Assembly: GCA_028824685.1 (NCBI GenBank)
Contig: JAPPCZ010000069.1
Span: 28,266-92,265 of the forward strand
DNA length: 64,000 bases
Source: Candidatus Poribacteria bacterium
GTDB lineage: Bacteria; Poribacteria; WGA-4E; WGA-3G
Direction: 5' to 3'
Of this stretch, positions 18,970 through 28,074 are shown piece after piece (the first letter of the stretch is position 1; each line of letters starts with the position of its first letter). The notes under the pieces were generated by a model, which did not search any database, was not told where the DNA came from, and worked only from the letters and a program-made list of their open reading frames with translations. Position numbers and translations under genes: made by a program.

Positions 18970-19956
18970 TTAAAAAGGTGGTGCTGTCAAACGCACAAAC
19001 GAACGCGACACTTCATCCAACTCCTCACGAATAGCCGCATCCAATTCCCAACCAACACCACCGAGCGTGTCGTCCAATTGTTCAATTGTATCGCTTCCAC
19101 TGATAGCAACGGTGACTTCAGGATGTGATACCACCCATGCCACTGCAAGTTGTGCTGGTGTTTTTCCTAATTCATTCGCAAGCCGTTTGAGCGTAGTAAT
19201 AACCTGTCCAGTTGCACCACGCATCCGGTGATCATATTCCTCTCTATATCGTCTTGCCCAGAGAGTGCCATCAGGAGGCGGTTCGTCTGCGGAATAGACA
19301 CCGCTCAATAAACCAACCGACAACGGACTATAACACATAACGCCAAGTTCTTCTTCACGCACCAATCCGAACATTTCCGTTTCCAAATCCCGATTGAGAA
19401 GGTTATACATATTTTGAACGCACATATAGGGTGTAGCGTTGATGCTATCAGCAACCCAAAGTGCTTTGCAGACCTGCCACGCCTGATGATTACAACAGCC
19501 AATGTAGCGTACTTTACCTGAACGCACCAGATCGTCTAATGCCCGGATTGTCTCCTCTTGTGGTGTTGTGTCGTCCGGCCCGTGAATCAAATAGACATCA
19601 ATATGGTCGGTGTCAAGCCGTGTCAGTGAACGATCTATCTCCCGCATGATATGGTATCGTGATAATCCATAGTCGTTTGGTCCCTGTCCAATGTGGCTAA
19701 AGACCTTGGACGTAATCACCACATCGTCCCGTTTTCCTTTAATCGCTTTGCCGAGGATAACCTCTGACCGCCCAATATTGGCGCGGTCGTCCATTGGACC
19801 ATAAACGTTAGCACAATCAATAAGGTTGATACCGTTTTCAATTGCGTGTTCAATCAATCGTTGGGCAGCGTTTTCGTCGCCTTGCCCTCTAAATCCTAAG
19901 CCCAAAGCAAGTGGACTAACCTTAACACCTGCTTTACCAAAATTGACATATTCCAT
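18970..19956 (-). CDS. Aldo/keto reductase
   Basis: A 328-residue NADPH-dependent aldo/keto reductase with the (alpha/beta)8 fold. The catalytic tetrad is intact: Asp47, Tyr52, Lys84 and His125, the last in YLIHGPD. The C-terminal nucleotide-binding region includes VAISGSDTIEQLDD. A TAGGAGAT site precedes the ATG. The closest general type is the YghZ/Kv-beta-like group, but the substrate is not evident. The gene converges with the third WD40 gene and has no co-directional partner nearby. Confidence 0.9.
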   Translation of the reverse strand: MEYVNFGKAGVKVSPLALGLGFRGQGDENAAQRLIEHAIENGINLIDCANVYGPMDDRANIGRSEVILGKAIKGKRDDVVITSKVFSHIGQGPNDYGLSRYHIMREIDRSLTRLDTDHIDVYLIHGPDDTTPQEETIRALDDLVRSGKVRYIGCCNHQAWQVCKALWVADSINATPYMCVQNMYNLLNRDLETEMFGLVREEELGVMCYSPLSVGLLSGVYSADEPPPDGTLWARRYREEYDHRMRGATGQVITTLKRLANELGKTPAQLAVAWVVSHPEVTVAISGSDTIEQLDDTLGGVGWELDAAIREELDEVSRSFVRLTAPPF

Positions 19957-19990
19957 AATCCATCTCCTATAATTTTTATGGGACTGATGC

Positions 19991-20160
19991 TATAGTGAAC
20001 TTTAGAATTAACAGGACATTTTGAGTTGTAGGAGGGAACTCCGATTCCCGACTATCAGTGAGTTTCGTCGCGATTCGGAGATCGAAATCAACGGTATGAA
20101 CGCCATTTAGGCATTCACCGCCTACAGAAAATGTGTCTCTTTTATTTCAAATTCACTATA
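19991..20160. repeat. 170-bp element with 12-bp near-perfect inverted ends
   Basis: TATAGTGAACTT at the left pairs with AAATTCACTATA at 20149-20160 with one mismatch. Inside is a GTAGGAGGGAACTCC...CACCGCCTAC repeat that shares the AATCAACGGTATGAA block with 16685-16700 and, inverted, with 516-545 and 49940-49966. It fills the gap between the aldo/keto reductase and the pseudouridine synthase. Confidence 0.65.
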
Positions 20161-20167
20161 AAAAATC

Positions 20168-21148
20168 CTACAAATGTGCACGACTCAACGTCCGTAGTGC
20201 ATCAACAAGTCGTTCCATATCCGCTGGCTTCGGCGCCGAAAAGATTAAACGTTCATGCGTGATAGGGTGTTCAAATTGAAGTGTACGCGCATGCAATGCT
20301 TGCCGTTTAAGATGTATGAGTGCATGTTTTACGGGAAGTACATCAGCATCGTTCAAGGCACGCTGATCCCCTCCATAGATAGCATCGCCAGCAACTGGAT
20401 GTCCAATATGCTGCAAATGCACACGGATTTGATGGAGTCTTCCCGTTTCTAATGTAAGTTGAACGAGCGAAAATTTGTGATAACTTTCTAATACCTGATA
20501 GTGTGTGACAGCACGTCTGCCGTTATTTTTGACTGTGGTCGTTCGCCTTCTATCACGGCGACTCCGTGCGATTTGCGCATCAATCGTTCCTGTAACTTCA
20601 GCGGGAATTCCACACACGACTGCGACGTACTGACGCGTTATAGTATGCTCTTCAAACTGCACAGACAGTTCGCGATGCACAACGTCAGTTTTCGCAACAA
20701 CAAGCACTCCTGATGTGTCTTTATCCAATCTATGAACGATACCGGGTCTTTCTACCCCACCAATGCCTGAAAGGTCGGAGCAGTGGGCAAGCAGTGCATT
20801 GACGAGTGTGCCTGAATTCACACCGCTTGCAGGATGAACAAGCATGCCCGCGGGTTTATTCAGAACAATTAAGTGGCTATCTTCATAAAGCAAGTCAAGC
20901 GAGATATCCTCAGGTTGTAATGTATCCAAAGGACGGGAATCGGGAAGGGAAAGACAGACTTGGTCACCAGAACGAAGCGTCCAACTGGGTTGTTTGGAGA
21001 CTTTATCATTTACGGTGACAGCACCATCGCGAATCAGCTTCTGAAGATAGGTTCGCGATACACCTTCAGTCACACCCATCAGAAACTGATCCAACCGTTT
21101 TTCACTATGCTCTGTCTGAATATGATAGACTTGTGCTGTGGTTTCCAT
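20168..21148 (-). CDS. rluD: RluD/RluA-family 23S rRNA pseudouridine synthase
   Basis: I use the ATG at 21148 (326 residues). A longer frame to 21247 would overlap the upstream HTH gene by 80 bases and adds sequence unlike the family. The protein has an N-terminal S4 RNA-binding domain (about 15-70) and the RluA-type catalytic motif HRLDKDTSG at 139-147 with catalytic Asp142. A late RLHQIRVHLQHIGHPVAGD segment is also typical. It isomerises uridines in rRNA. The S4 domain suggests RluD rather than RluA, but the exact target site is inferred. Confidence 0.85.
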   Translation of the reverse strand: METTAQVYHIQTEHSEKRLDQFLMGVTEGVSRTYLQKLIRDGAVTVNDKVSKQPSWTLRSGDQVCLSLPDSRPLDTLQPEDISLDLLYEDSHLIVLNKPAGMLVHPASGVNSGTLVNALLAHCSDLSGIGGVERPGIVHRLDKDTSGVLVVAKTDVVHRELSVQFEEHTITRQYVAVVCGIPAEVTGTIDAQIARSRRDRRRTTTVKNNGRRAVTHYQVLESYHKFSLVQLTLETGRLHQIRVHLQHIGHPVAGDAIYGGDQRALNDADVLPVKHALIHLKRQALHARTLQFEHPITHERLIFSAPKPADMERLVDALRTLSRAHL

Positions 21149-21167
21149 AACTGTGCATAGATTGGAA

Positions 21168-21506
21168 TTAATCTGCGGAAGTTGAGATGCGGAGGGCTGC
21201 GGGAGGTGTGTTGGCAGGTCTCTTGTGCAGAACAATCTCAATGTCATGATCCAACTTTCTTAGCAGTGAAAGTATATGATCAATTGTACAACTTTCAAAC
21301 TGACCGCGCAAAAGATCAGAGAGTTCAGACGGACTAATACATAGAATTTTGGCTGCTTTGTTTAAACTGAGCTTGCGTTCGGTTATAGTATCCTGAATTC
21401 TGAAAACGAGATGTGCCTTCGCTTGCATTTCCTCTGGATTAGGAAATCCCAAATCCTTATATATATTACCGCTGCCTTTTTCAACTTTAACTTTCTTATT
21501 ACTCAT
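21168..21506 (-). CDS. XRE-type HTH protein (HTH_37-like, orphan antitoxin-like)
   Basis: A 112-residue protein with a helix-turn-helix around residues 47-66 (LSLNKAAKILCISPSELSDLLRG), followed by a short LDHDIEIVLHK beta segment. This layout is typical of antitoxins in HigB/RelE-like toxin-antitoxin pairs. No toxin gene is adjacent: downstream is the pseudouridine synthase and upstream is about 185 bases without an intact ORF. It may be an orphan antitoxin or a stand-alone regulator. The C-terminus is a Pro/Ala-rich tail. Confidence 0.75.
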   Translation of the reverse strand: MSNKKVKVEKGSGNIYKDLGFPNPEEMQAKAHLVFRIQDTITERKLSLNKAAKILCISPSELSDLLRGQFESCTIDHILSLLRKLDHDIEIVLHKRPANTPPAALRISTSAD

Positions 21507-21691
21507 TTTTCTGCTCCTGCTTTGGCATGTTCTGTGCAGAGGTCCCTACGTCCAACCACCGTGAACGCTTAGATTATGCCTACGAATCGATGGTAAACGC
21601 GTTGCAGGCACGTCTGCCGTTGAATGGCGAATCAAAGCAGATGGAGTCAACACAATTCGCATCCATTTTGTAGAGATTTTGAAGTTTATTG

Positions 21692-22327
21692 CTAGAGTGG
21701 AGTTTGTTCACTGGTATAATTCTTGATAATAACATCATATATTTTTTTTATCTCGTTTGGTGCTGTCCTAAACCACTCTTTTCCCGGAGCATTAGTCATG
21801 TGCTTACTGGTAGCCTTTAGAACGTCGTGAATTCCTTTCTCCAATTCTATTGGTTTATCTGTCCGTATAACAAGTCCTAATTCAGGTTTTTCAGGCATTG
21901 CTGTTCCTTGTTCCTTAATTCTAAAGTTTGGATCGTAATTTTCACTACATCCGATTTTACATGGCCAGTCCTTCTCTTCTTGAAGTTCTGCATATTTTCT
22001 GTAAATAGGATAATAGTAGAGGTAAACGCAACCTTTACCTGAACCGATGATTTTTGAACTTCCATTCGGATCTTCACTCTCATAAATTTCCCAAGTCCCA
22101 AGTTTTGGATTGTCTGCTAGCCCCTGTTTCTTCATTTTGTTTAGAGCATTTGTAGCAGGATGCACTTTAGTCTCAGCTCCTTTACCACCACCTTTTTCAT
22201 GTTCTACATCTACCGCTCGTTTTATGTCCATAACCTTGGCAGATTTCCCTATGAATAATTCTCGGATAAGTTCATAAGCAATATCTAGGTTCAAAGGTTG
22301 TTCAGAATATTTATATTGATTATCCAT
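21692..22327 (-). CDS. Winged-helix plus GIY-YIG/T5orf172-like protein
   Basis: The start at 22327 is chosen because an AAAGGAGC site lies 9 bases upstream (211 residues). The N-terminal part (about 10-75) looks like a winged helix: LNLDIAYELIRELF through ALNKMKKQGL. The C-terminal part starts with GCVYLYYYP, continues with CKIGCSEN and RIKEQG, and ends with a conserved-looking Glu (IELEKGIHDVL) and EWFRT. That order is characteristic of the T5orf172/MUG113 branch of the GIY-YIG superfamily. It is probably a DNA-acting nuclease or a phage- or defence-related protein. Confidence 0.7.
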   Translation of the reverse strand: MDNQYKYSEQPLNLDIAYELIRELFIGKSAKVMDIKRAVDVEHEKGGGKGAETKVHPATNALNKMKKQGLADNPKLGTWEIYESEDPNGSSKIIGSGKGCVYLYYYPIYRKYAELQEEKDWPCKIGCSENYDPNFRIKEQGTAMPEKPELGLVIRTDKPIELEKGIHDVLKATSKHMTNAPGKEWFRTAPNEIKKIYDVIIKNYTSEQTPL

Positions 22328-22512
22328 ACAAATGTCTGCTCCTTTCATAATATAATCGTAGTGTGAGGGGCACATCAATTGCGTTCCTATCTCTGGTGGA
22401 TTTATAGTTTATCGCCGAAGTAGGGTTTGTTCATAGTTTATTTGACATAAACGCATTTTACTAAATTTGAAGATATGTCGCAAGTGTTTTCTGTACAATC
22501 AGTTAACAACAC

Positions 22513-22540
22513 AAGGGACAGGCACACAGACCTGTCCCTT
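22513..22540. terminator. Hairpin downstream of ilvD
   Basis: AAGGGACAGG at 22513-22522 pairs perfectly with CCTGTCCCTT at 22531-22540 around an 8-base loop, 50 bases after the ilvD stop. It lacks a long U-run on the minus strand. Confidence 0.55.
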
Positions 22541-22589
22541 ATGAAAAATGATTTAAGAGTACGAATCAGTAATTGTTGAAAAGGTAGTT

Positions 22590-24269
22590 TTACCCTGTCA
22601 CAGCACCTTCAGATGCGGAAGAGACAGAGTTTGCATATTTTGCCATAACACCACGTGTATAGCGAGGTTCGGGAGGAGTCCACTTTTCAAAACGTGCTTG
22701 AACTTCAGCATCGGAGAGCGTAACATCAAGGCGGCGTGCCTCAGCGTCAATCACGATTTCGTCCCCTTCTTGGAGGATAGCGATGGGACCACCTGTTGCT
22801 GCCTCAGGCGCAACATGACAAATCATAAAGCCGTGCGTCGCACCAGAGAATCTGCCATCGGTCAAGAGAGCCACATCTTCACTTAAGCCTGCACCGACGA
22901 TTGCTGCTGTAACGCCTAACATCTCACGCATACCAGGACCGCCAGTAGGTCCCTCATAACGGATAACCACAACATCACCGGGTTTAATTTCTCCGCCTTT
23001 GATGGCGGCAAAAGTGTCCTCTTCGCGTTCAAAAATACGCGCAGGACCACGATGCAGTGTCTTCTTTTGACCTGCTAACTTTAGCACACAACCATCAGGG
23101 GCAAGATTTCCTCTCAATATTGCAAAGCCGCCAGTGGGTTTGAGAGGGGAATCAACTGTTCTAACAACCATTTGCCCTTCGGTTTCAGTTGCTGCGTTTG
23201 CCTCTTCACTGATCGTATTACCAGTAACAGTGAGTTCATCAGTGTGGATCAATCCTGCTTCAACCAATCGTTTTGCTAAAAAAGGAATTCCTCCAGCATT
23301 ATATAGGTCGGTAGCGACAAACTGTCCGCCCGGTTTCAGGTCTGCTAATACTGGAGTTCTTTGGCTAATATCGTGAAAATCTTCAAGTGTCAACGGGATT
23401 TGCGCTTCATGTGCAATAGCAAGTAGGTGCAATATCCCATTCGTTGAACCTGCAGTAGCAGCAACAGAGGTAATAGCGTTTTCAAGAGACTTGCGTGTAA
23501 TGATTTGACTTGGACGGCGATCAGCAGCGAGCATATCCATTACAAGTTGACCAGCTTTGTACGCCTCGTCGTCCTTCTCCTCTACCACAGCAGGTACACT
23601 GCCACTTCCCATCGGTGCAATGCCCAGCATCTCAACTGCAGTTGCCATCGTATTAGCAGTGAACTGTCCCCCACATGCACCTGGACCAGGGCATCCCTTA
23701 CTTATCAAATCGTCCAATTCTTCTACTGTGATTGTGCCTTCTGCATGTTGACCGACCGCTTCAAACACATCTTGGATAGTGACATCACGTCCTTGGAAGT
23801 TGCCCGGCATAATAGAACCACCGTAGAGCGTAAGTGATGGGATATCTAACCGTGCCAACGCCATCACAGTGCCGGGAACAGTTTTGTCGCATCCGCACAG
23901 CGCGACAACAGCGTCAAACATATTGCCGATGGAGACTAACTCAATTGAATCGGCAACAATCTCCCGGCTGATAAGCGAGGTTTTCATGCCCTCCGTTCCC
24001 ATTGTGATACCATCGGAGATGCTGACGGTATTGAATTCGAGAGGTGTTCCACCCGCATCGCGAATTCCCTCTTTGACCTTCGCAGCGAGACGTCTTAAGT
24101 GGAAGTTACAAGGTCCGATCTCAATCCATGTATTTGCAACCCCGATAATCGGTTTGTCAAGGTCTTCAGGGGACAGTCCACCATCGCCGAACATAAGCAT
24201 GGTGCGGGCAGCAGCGCGGTCGGGACCGTCTGTAATCACGTAACTTCGGGGTTTCAGTTTATTGGACAT
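22590..24269 (-). CDS. ilvD: Dihydroxy-acid dehydratase
   Basis: A 559-residue IlvD/Edd-family dehydratase that converts 2,3-dihydroxy-3-methylvalerate or isovalerate to the 2-keto acid in isoleucine and valine synthesis. Candidate Fe-S cluster ligands are Cys54 (IGPCNFH), Cys127 (CGCDKT) and Cys200 (GPGACGG), the usual three positions. The [10 protein letters not shown] segment near the C-terminus is also characteristic. The length fits IlvD rather than Edd. An AAGGAGA site precedes the ATG. No other branched-chain genes are in the window. Confidence 0.95.
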   Translation of the reverse strand: MSNKLKPRSYVITDGPDRAAARTMLMFGDGGLSPEDLDKPIIGVANTWIEIGPCNFHLRRLAAKVKEGIRDAGGTPLEFNTVSISDGITMGTEGMKTSLISREIVADSIELVSIGNMFDAVVALCGCDKTVPGTVMALARLDIPSLTLYGGSIMPGNFQGRDVTIQDVFEAVGQHAEGTITVEELDDLISKGCPGPGACGGQFTANTMATAVEMLGIAPMGSGSVPAVVEEKDDEAYKAGQLVMDMLAADRRPSQIITRKSLENAITSVAATAGSTNGILHLLAIAHEAQIPLTLEDFHDISQRTPVLADLKPGGQFVATDLYNAGGIPFLAKRLVEAGLIHTDELTVTGNTISEEANAATETEGQMVVRTVDSPLKPTGGFAILRGNLAPDGCVLKLAGQKKTLHRGPARIFEREEDTFAAIKGGEIKPGDVVVIRYEGPTGGPGMREMLGVTAAIVGAGLSEDVALLTDGRFSGATHGFMICHVAPEAATGGPIAILQEGDEIVIDAEARRLDVTLSDAEVQARFEKWTPPEPRYTRGVMAKYANSVSSASEGAVTG

Positions 24270-24327
24270 TTGGCTACGTTCTCCTTCAAATAGGTAATAC
24301 CATTTCTATGTGATTATATTACATAAT

Positions 24328-24362
24328 TTTGTAGGTAAGGTTTCGCAAACTCTACCCCAAAG
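24328..24362. repeat. Short GTAGGTAAGGTTT palindromic repeat upstream of ilvD
   Basis: A GTAGG motif and a GGTTTCGCAAACTCTACC half-palindrome lie in the 206-base gap between ilvD and the lipoprotein gene. The nearby TAATACCATTTCT at about 24295 is the same end motif as at 16603. It is probably a repeat fragment rather than a specific ilvD regulator. Confidence 0.4.
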
Positions 24363-24475
24363 TGTGAATTTAGTCTATGATCTTTCTGGTTAGAGGGTTT
24401 TGTCTGCACGATTGATAGGTATTGCATCTGGAGTATGCATTCGTTCTACCTAATCTGCACATATATCGCAATATA

Positions 24476-25114
24476 TCAAAAGCCTTCTGGATAGATTATA
24501 TTCGCGTTTCCTTGCTGCATAGATTTCCTGAAAAGTTCAATAGGTTTGTTCTGATACAAGCCGGCGAACTCATATTCAAGTGCAATTCGCACATACTCGG
24601 CAATGATATCATCATAGGCACCGATGAATTCAAAATACGGTTCTCCATTTTCCGATTCCACTTTTTCGAGAAAGGTATTCCGAAAATTGTCATATCTTTC
24701 GGCTGCTACATCATCTACTTCACCTGCCTGATGGCGCACGCGGAATGTTTCCTCCCAAACTGTTATCAATTTCATCGCGAAACCTCTTTCATCAAATCCA
24801 AAGAACCCTAACAGTATTTCTTCAAAAATTGCATCAGATGCCTCGGGCAAGATCGTAAAATCTCCGGTTGTTTGCGCATCTTCGTATACTTTTCTTCTTT
24901 TCCAATTGATATCCTCCATTATCCATCGTGATGTTTCTAAGGAGGAGGGATAAGCAATCCCATTGCAAGATTGAATGTCATGTTCAACTGTGCAAGTATC
25001 GTCAATATCTGGAGGAGGTATTATATCTGGAATAGGATTTTTCTCACAACCAAATGTGAAACAACAAATAATCAGCAGGCTAAACATCGTAAGCAAGGAA
25101 AGGTTCAATTTCAT
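24476..25114 (-). CDS. Putative lipoprotein of unknown function
   Basis: A 212-residue protein with a type II signal peptide: a short basic start, a hydrophobic stretch and a lipobox FTFGC (Cys23). The mature part is acidic and soluble with no family I recognise; two further cysteines are in CTVEHDIQSC. It lies 23 bases after a second lipoprotein gene and in the same orientation as hppA, so the three may be co-transcribed. Membrane anchoring is the only function-related statement I can support. Confidence 0.7.
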   Translation of the reverse strand: MKLNLSLLTMFSLLIICCFTFGCEKNPIPDIIPPPDIDDTCTVEHDIQSCNGIAYPSSLETSRWIMEDINWKRRKVYEDAQTTGDFTILPEASDAIFEEILLGFFGFDERGFAMKLITVWEETFRVRHQAGEVDDVAAERYDNFRNTFLEKVESENGEPYFEFIGAYDDIIAEYVRIALEYEFAGLYQNKPIELFRKSMQQGNANIIYPEGF

Positions 25115-25137
25115 AGAAAATTCCTTGATAATTTTGG

Positions 25138-25659
25138 CTACATTGTGAATTCATAGACAAGGTCTGTGTTCGGAGTGTCTTTGAGCCGTAAAATAATCGT
25201 GCCTGCTTCCTGTTGGTATGCCTCTTGATACATAGTTTTGATTGGCGTAAGATCAAAGTTATGGTCTTCGGTTAACCATGCCTCACATGCGTCCCCGTTA
25301 GCATTGTGTGCAAGGGAAACATGGAGTTGAACAGGAAAAGATTCCAGAAATGATTCCGCCACAACGAGTGTCATTTCATGTTTTTCACATCCACCACCAT
25401 AGGATACGTTTATTGTCAACGTATCCCCATTTATTGTAGTGCTATTCAAGGTGTATTTATCTGTGCCGAATCTTCCATCTGCATCGCCAATGAAAACTTT
25501 ACCGATGGACGGTTCAATGTCAGGTATATCGTCATCAACTGAAACAGATACGGTGGTATCATCAGGATCCGCTTTCATCTGATTCTGTATCTGCTGACAC
25601 CCTATTATGAAAAGGACGAGTAAACCTAAGAAAAGTCCGAAAGTGTTGTTTATTTTCAT
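25138..25659 (-). CDS. Putative lipoprotein with a conserved-looking beta-rich domain
   Basis: Start placed at 25659, where AAAGGA lies 12 bases upstream; a longer frame to 25686 has no such support. The 173-residue product has a signal peptide with lipobox FIIGC. The mature domain contains GGGCEKHEMTLVV, a FPVQL segment, ANGDACEAWL and a final TIILRLKD followed by LVYEF, likely a compact beta-sandwich with a possible disulfide between the two Cys. I cannot name the family. It sits directly downstream of hppA. Confidence 0.65.
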   Translation of the reverse strand: MKINNTFGLFLGLLVLFIIGCQQIQNQMKADPDDTTVSVSVDDDIPDIEPSIGKVFIGDADGRFGTDKYTLNSTTINGDTLTINVSYGGGCEKHEMTLVVAESFLESFPVQLHVSLAHNANGDACEAWLTEDHNFDLTPIKTMYQEAYQQEAGTIILRLKDTPNTDLVYEFTM

Positions 25660-25686
25660 ATTTGCTTGATCCTTTAGGGATGCCAA

Positions 25687-28059
25687 CTACTGCATACCTA
25701 ACCAATCACTGATTATCCCACCATATTTTGCAATAAGACCAGCAAACACAACAGAAACCATAGACATCAACTTAATCAGGATATTCAGGGAAGGACCTGA
25801 AGTATCTTTGAACGGGTCGCCCACGGTATCACCAACAACGGTCGCTTTGTGCTGTTCTGAGCCTTTTTCACCGTATTCGTCCTTGTGGCTACCTTCTTCA
25901 ATAAACTTTTTCGCGTTGTCCCATGCACCACCAGCGTTTGCCATCATAATTGCCAAAACGAACCCTGTGGCTAATCCGCCTGCAAGCAATCCTAATACAC
26001 CAGCAACATTAAATATCAGCCCAACAGCGACTGGCACAACGATAGCAATAAGCGATGGTAAAATCATTTCGCGTTGTGCGCCAACGGTAGAAATAGCAAC
26101 ACATCGGGCATAATCCGGTTTTTCCTCGCCTTTCATAATGCCGGGTTTTTCGCTAAATTGACGGCGAACTTCGTCTACCATAGCACTCGCAGCACGCCCG
26201 ACAGCTTTCATCGTCAACGCACAGAAATAGAATGCCATGACCGCACCGATGAATAGGCCAATAAGTACCTGTGGATTCATCAAGGTGACGTTATAGTAAT
26301 CCATGAATTCGCTTACCGTTACTTTCAATGTTTCTACTGTATTTCCATTAATAAGCAAAGTCTCTTTGCCTGCTAAATGGATGAGTCCATGCCGAATTTC
26401 CTCAAGATAAGCTGCGAGAAGTGCAAGTGCGGTTAGTGCTGCAGAACCGATAGCAAAACCTTTACCTGTTGCAGCGGTTGTATTACCGAGCGCGTCTAAT
26501 TGATCCGTGCGTCCACGAACACTTTCGTCAAGTTTCGCCATCTCAGCGTTTCCACCAGCGTTGTCTGCGATGGGGCCATAAGCATCAGTAGCGAGCGTGA
26601 TACCGAGTGTGGCAAGCATACCAACAGCAGCAATACCGACACCGTAAAGTCCCATCAACGGTTCGCTTGCGCCGCCGGGAAGATAATAACTAATGGCTAC
26701 TGCGCCGATAATCGTTATAACCGGAATAGCAGTTGATTCCATGCCAACAGCAACGCCTTCAATAATCACCGTCGCCGGTCCAGTTTGCGCTTGTTTCGCT
26801 ATAGCACGCGTTGGTTTATACTCATGAGAGGTAAAGATTTCGGTAACTTTGCCGATAACTAATCCTGCGGCAAGTCCCGCGATAATTGCACCCCAAACCT
26901 GCCATTTATTGGGAAGATCAAGGTAAATCAGGACCGGGAGTGACACAATAGCGATGCCCAAAGCACTACCATTGATACCAAGATTCAAGGAACTCATCAA
27001 CTGCTTCATTGATGCCCCCTCTTTTGTGCGCACCATATAGATACCCAAAATAGAGAGAAGCACACCGATGCCAGCGATAATCATTGGGGCAGAGAGATAC
27101 TTTAGCTGAAGAGTAAGGTTATTGTAGTCTTTCGCAGCAATAGCAGCAACACCGAGGGCAGCTGTTGCAAGGATTGAGCCTGCATAAGATTCATAAAGGT
27201 CAGCACCCATACCAGCAACATCGCCGACGTTATCGCCGACATTATCTGCAATCACAGCGGGGTTTCGCGGATCGTCTTCTGGTATTCCTGCTTCAACTTT
27301 CCCGACAAGGTCAGCACCAACATCAGCTGCTTTGGTATAAATACCACCGCCGACGCGAGCGAACAGTGCTTGTGTTGAAGCACCCATACCGAAACTGAGC
27401 ATAATCACAGTAATCTGTGGTAGTGGGTTCGCCCCTAAAAAATCGGAACCTATCCAAGGGATCTTAGGAAAGATGTAGTAGAGAATGAGAAACCATCCGG
27501 TAATGTCAAGCAGTGCGAAACCAACAACTATCAATCCCATCACCGCGCCTGCGCGGAACGAAACTCTTAGCCCGGCGTTAAGTCCTTGCATCGCTGCACT
27601 TGTCGTACGTGCGGAGGCGTTGGTCGCTGTTTTCATGCCGAGAAAACCGCAGAGTCCTGAGAAAAAACCACCTGTGAGAAATGCAAACGGGACGACCTGA
27701 TTTTGGGCTTTAAGGACGAAAGCCATGAAGATAAAAATTAGGCAAAGAACAGCAAAAACAATGCCGACCACTTTATATTGTTGCCTAAGATACGCCATCG
27801 CACCTTCGCGCACAGATTGTGCGATTTCACGCATTGTGTCATTCCCTTCGTCCTGTTTCATTACAGAACGATAAAAGTGATACGCAAAGCCTAAAGCAAT
27901 AAGTGAACCTATTGGAGCGATCCACCATATCAGCGGTACAGCAGGGGGAGGGGCAGGTTCTGTTTGGGCAAAAGCTGTGGTGGCTAAATTCAAAACGGGG
28001 AAGCAGGTTAGAAAAATCTTCCAATTTAACCACCGTCTCTTGCAAGTGATTTCACGCAT
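25687..28059 (-). CDS. hppA: Membrane-bound ion-pumping pyrophosphatase
   Basis: A 790-residue integral membrane pyrophosphatase with about 16 helices. The substrate site DVGADLVGKVE is near residue 246, followed by the Asp-rich NVGDNVGDVAGMGADL, with a second acidic set near the C-terminus (GDTVGDPFKDTSG). Near residue 525 the sequence reads GNTTAATGKG: Ala at the position occupied by Lys in K+-independent enzymes, so this should be K+-stimulated. Whether it pumps H+ or Na+ cannot be decided by eye. The N-terminus carries an additional signal-like hydrophobic segment with a Pro-rich patch. Confidence 0.93.
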   Translation of the reverse strand: MREITCKRRWLNWKIFLTCFPVLNLATTAFAQTEPAPPPAVPLIWWIAPIGSLIALGFAYHFYRSVMKQDEGNDTMREIAQSVREGAMAYLRQQYKVVGIVFAVLCLIFIFMAFVLKAQNQVVPFAFLTGGFFSGLCGFLGMKTATNASARTTSAAMQGLNAGLRVSFRAGAVMGLIVVGFALLDITGWFLILYYIFPKIPWIGSDFLGANPLPQITVIMLSFGMGASTQALFARVGGGIYTKAADVGADLVGKVEAGIPEDDPRNPAVIADNVGDNVGDVAGMGADLYESYAGSILATAALGVAAIAAKDYNNLTLQLKYLSAPMIIAGIGVLLSILGIYMVRTKEGASMKQLMSSLNLGINGSALGIAIVSLPVLIYLDLPNKWQVWGAIIAGLAAGLVIGKVTEIFTSHEYKPTRAIAKQAQTGPATVIIEGVAVGMESTAIPVITIIGAVAISYYLPGGASEPLMGLYGVGIAAVGMLATLGITLATDAYGPIADNAGGNAEMAKLDESVRGRTDQLDALGNTTAATGKGFAIGSAALTALALLAAYLEEIRHGLIHLAGKETLLINGNTVETLKVTVSEFMDYYNVTLMNPQVLIGLFIGAVMAFYFCALTMKAVGRAASAMVDEVRRQFSEKPGIMKGEEKPDYARCVAISTVGAQREMILPSLIAIVVPVAVGLIFNVAGVLGLLAGGLATGFVLAIMMANAGGAWDNAKKFIEEGSHKDEYGEKGSEQHKATVVGDTVGDPFKDTSGPSLNILIKLMSMVSVVFAGLIAKYGGIISDWLGMQ

Positions 28060-28074
28060 TAAAAACCTCTCTTT

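Noticed and set aside
21148..21247. Longer N-terminus of the pseudouridine synthase
   Set aside because: It would overlap the HTH gene by 80 bases, and the extra residues do not resemble the family.
24270..24475. Leader-peptide attenuator in front of ilvD
   Set aside because: No run of branched-chain codons or terminator/antiterminator pair was found; the region holds repeat fragments.
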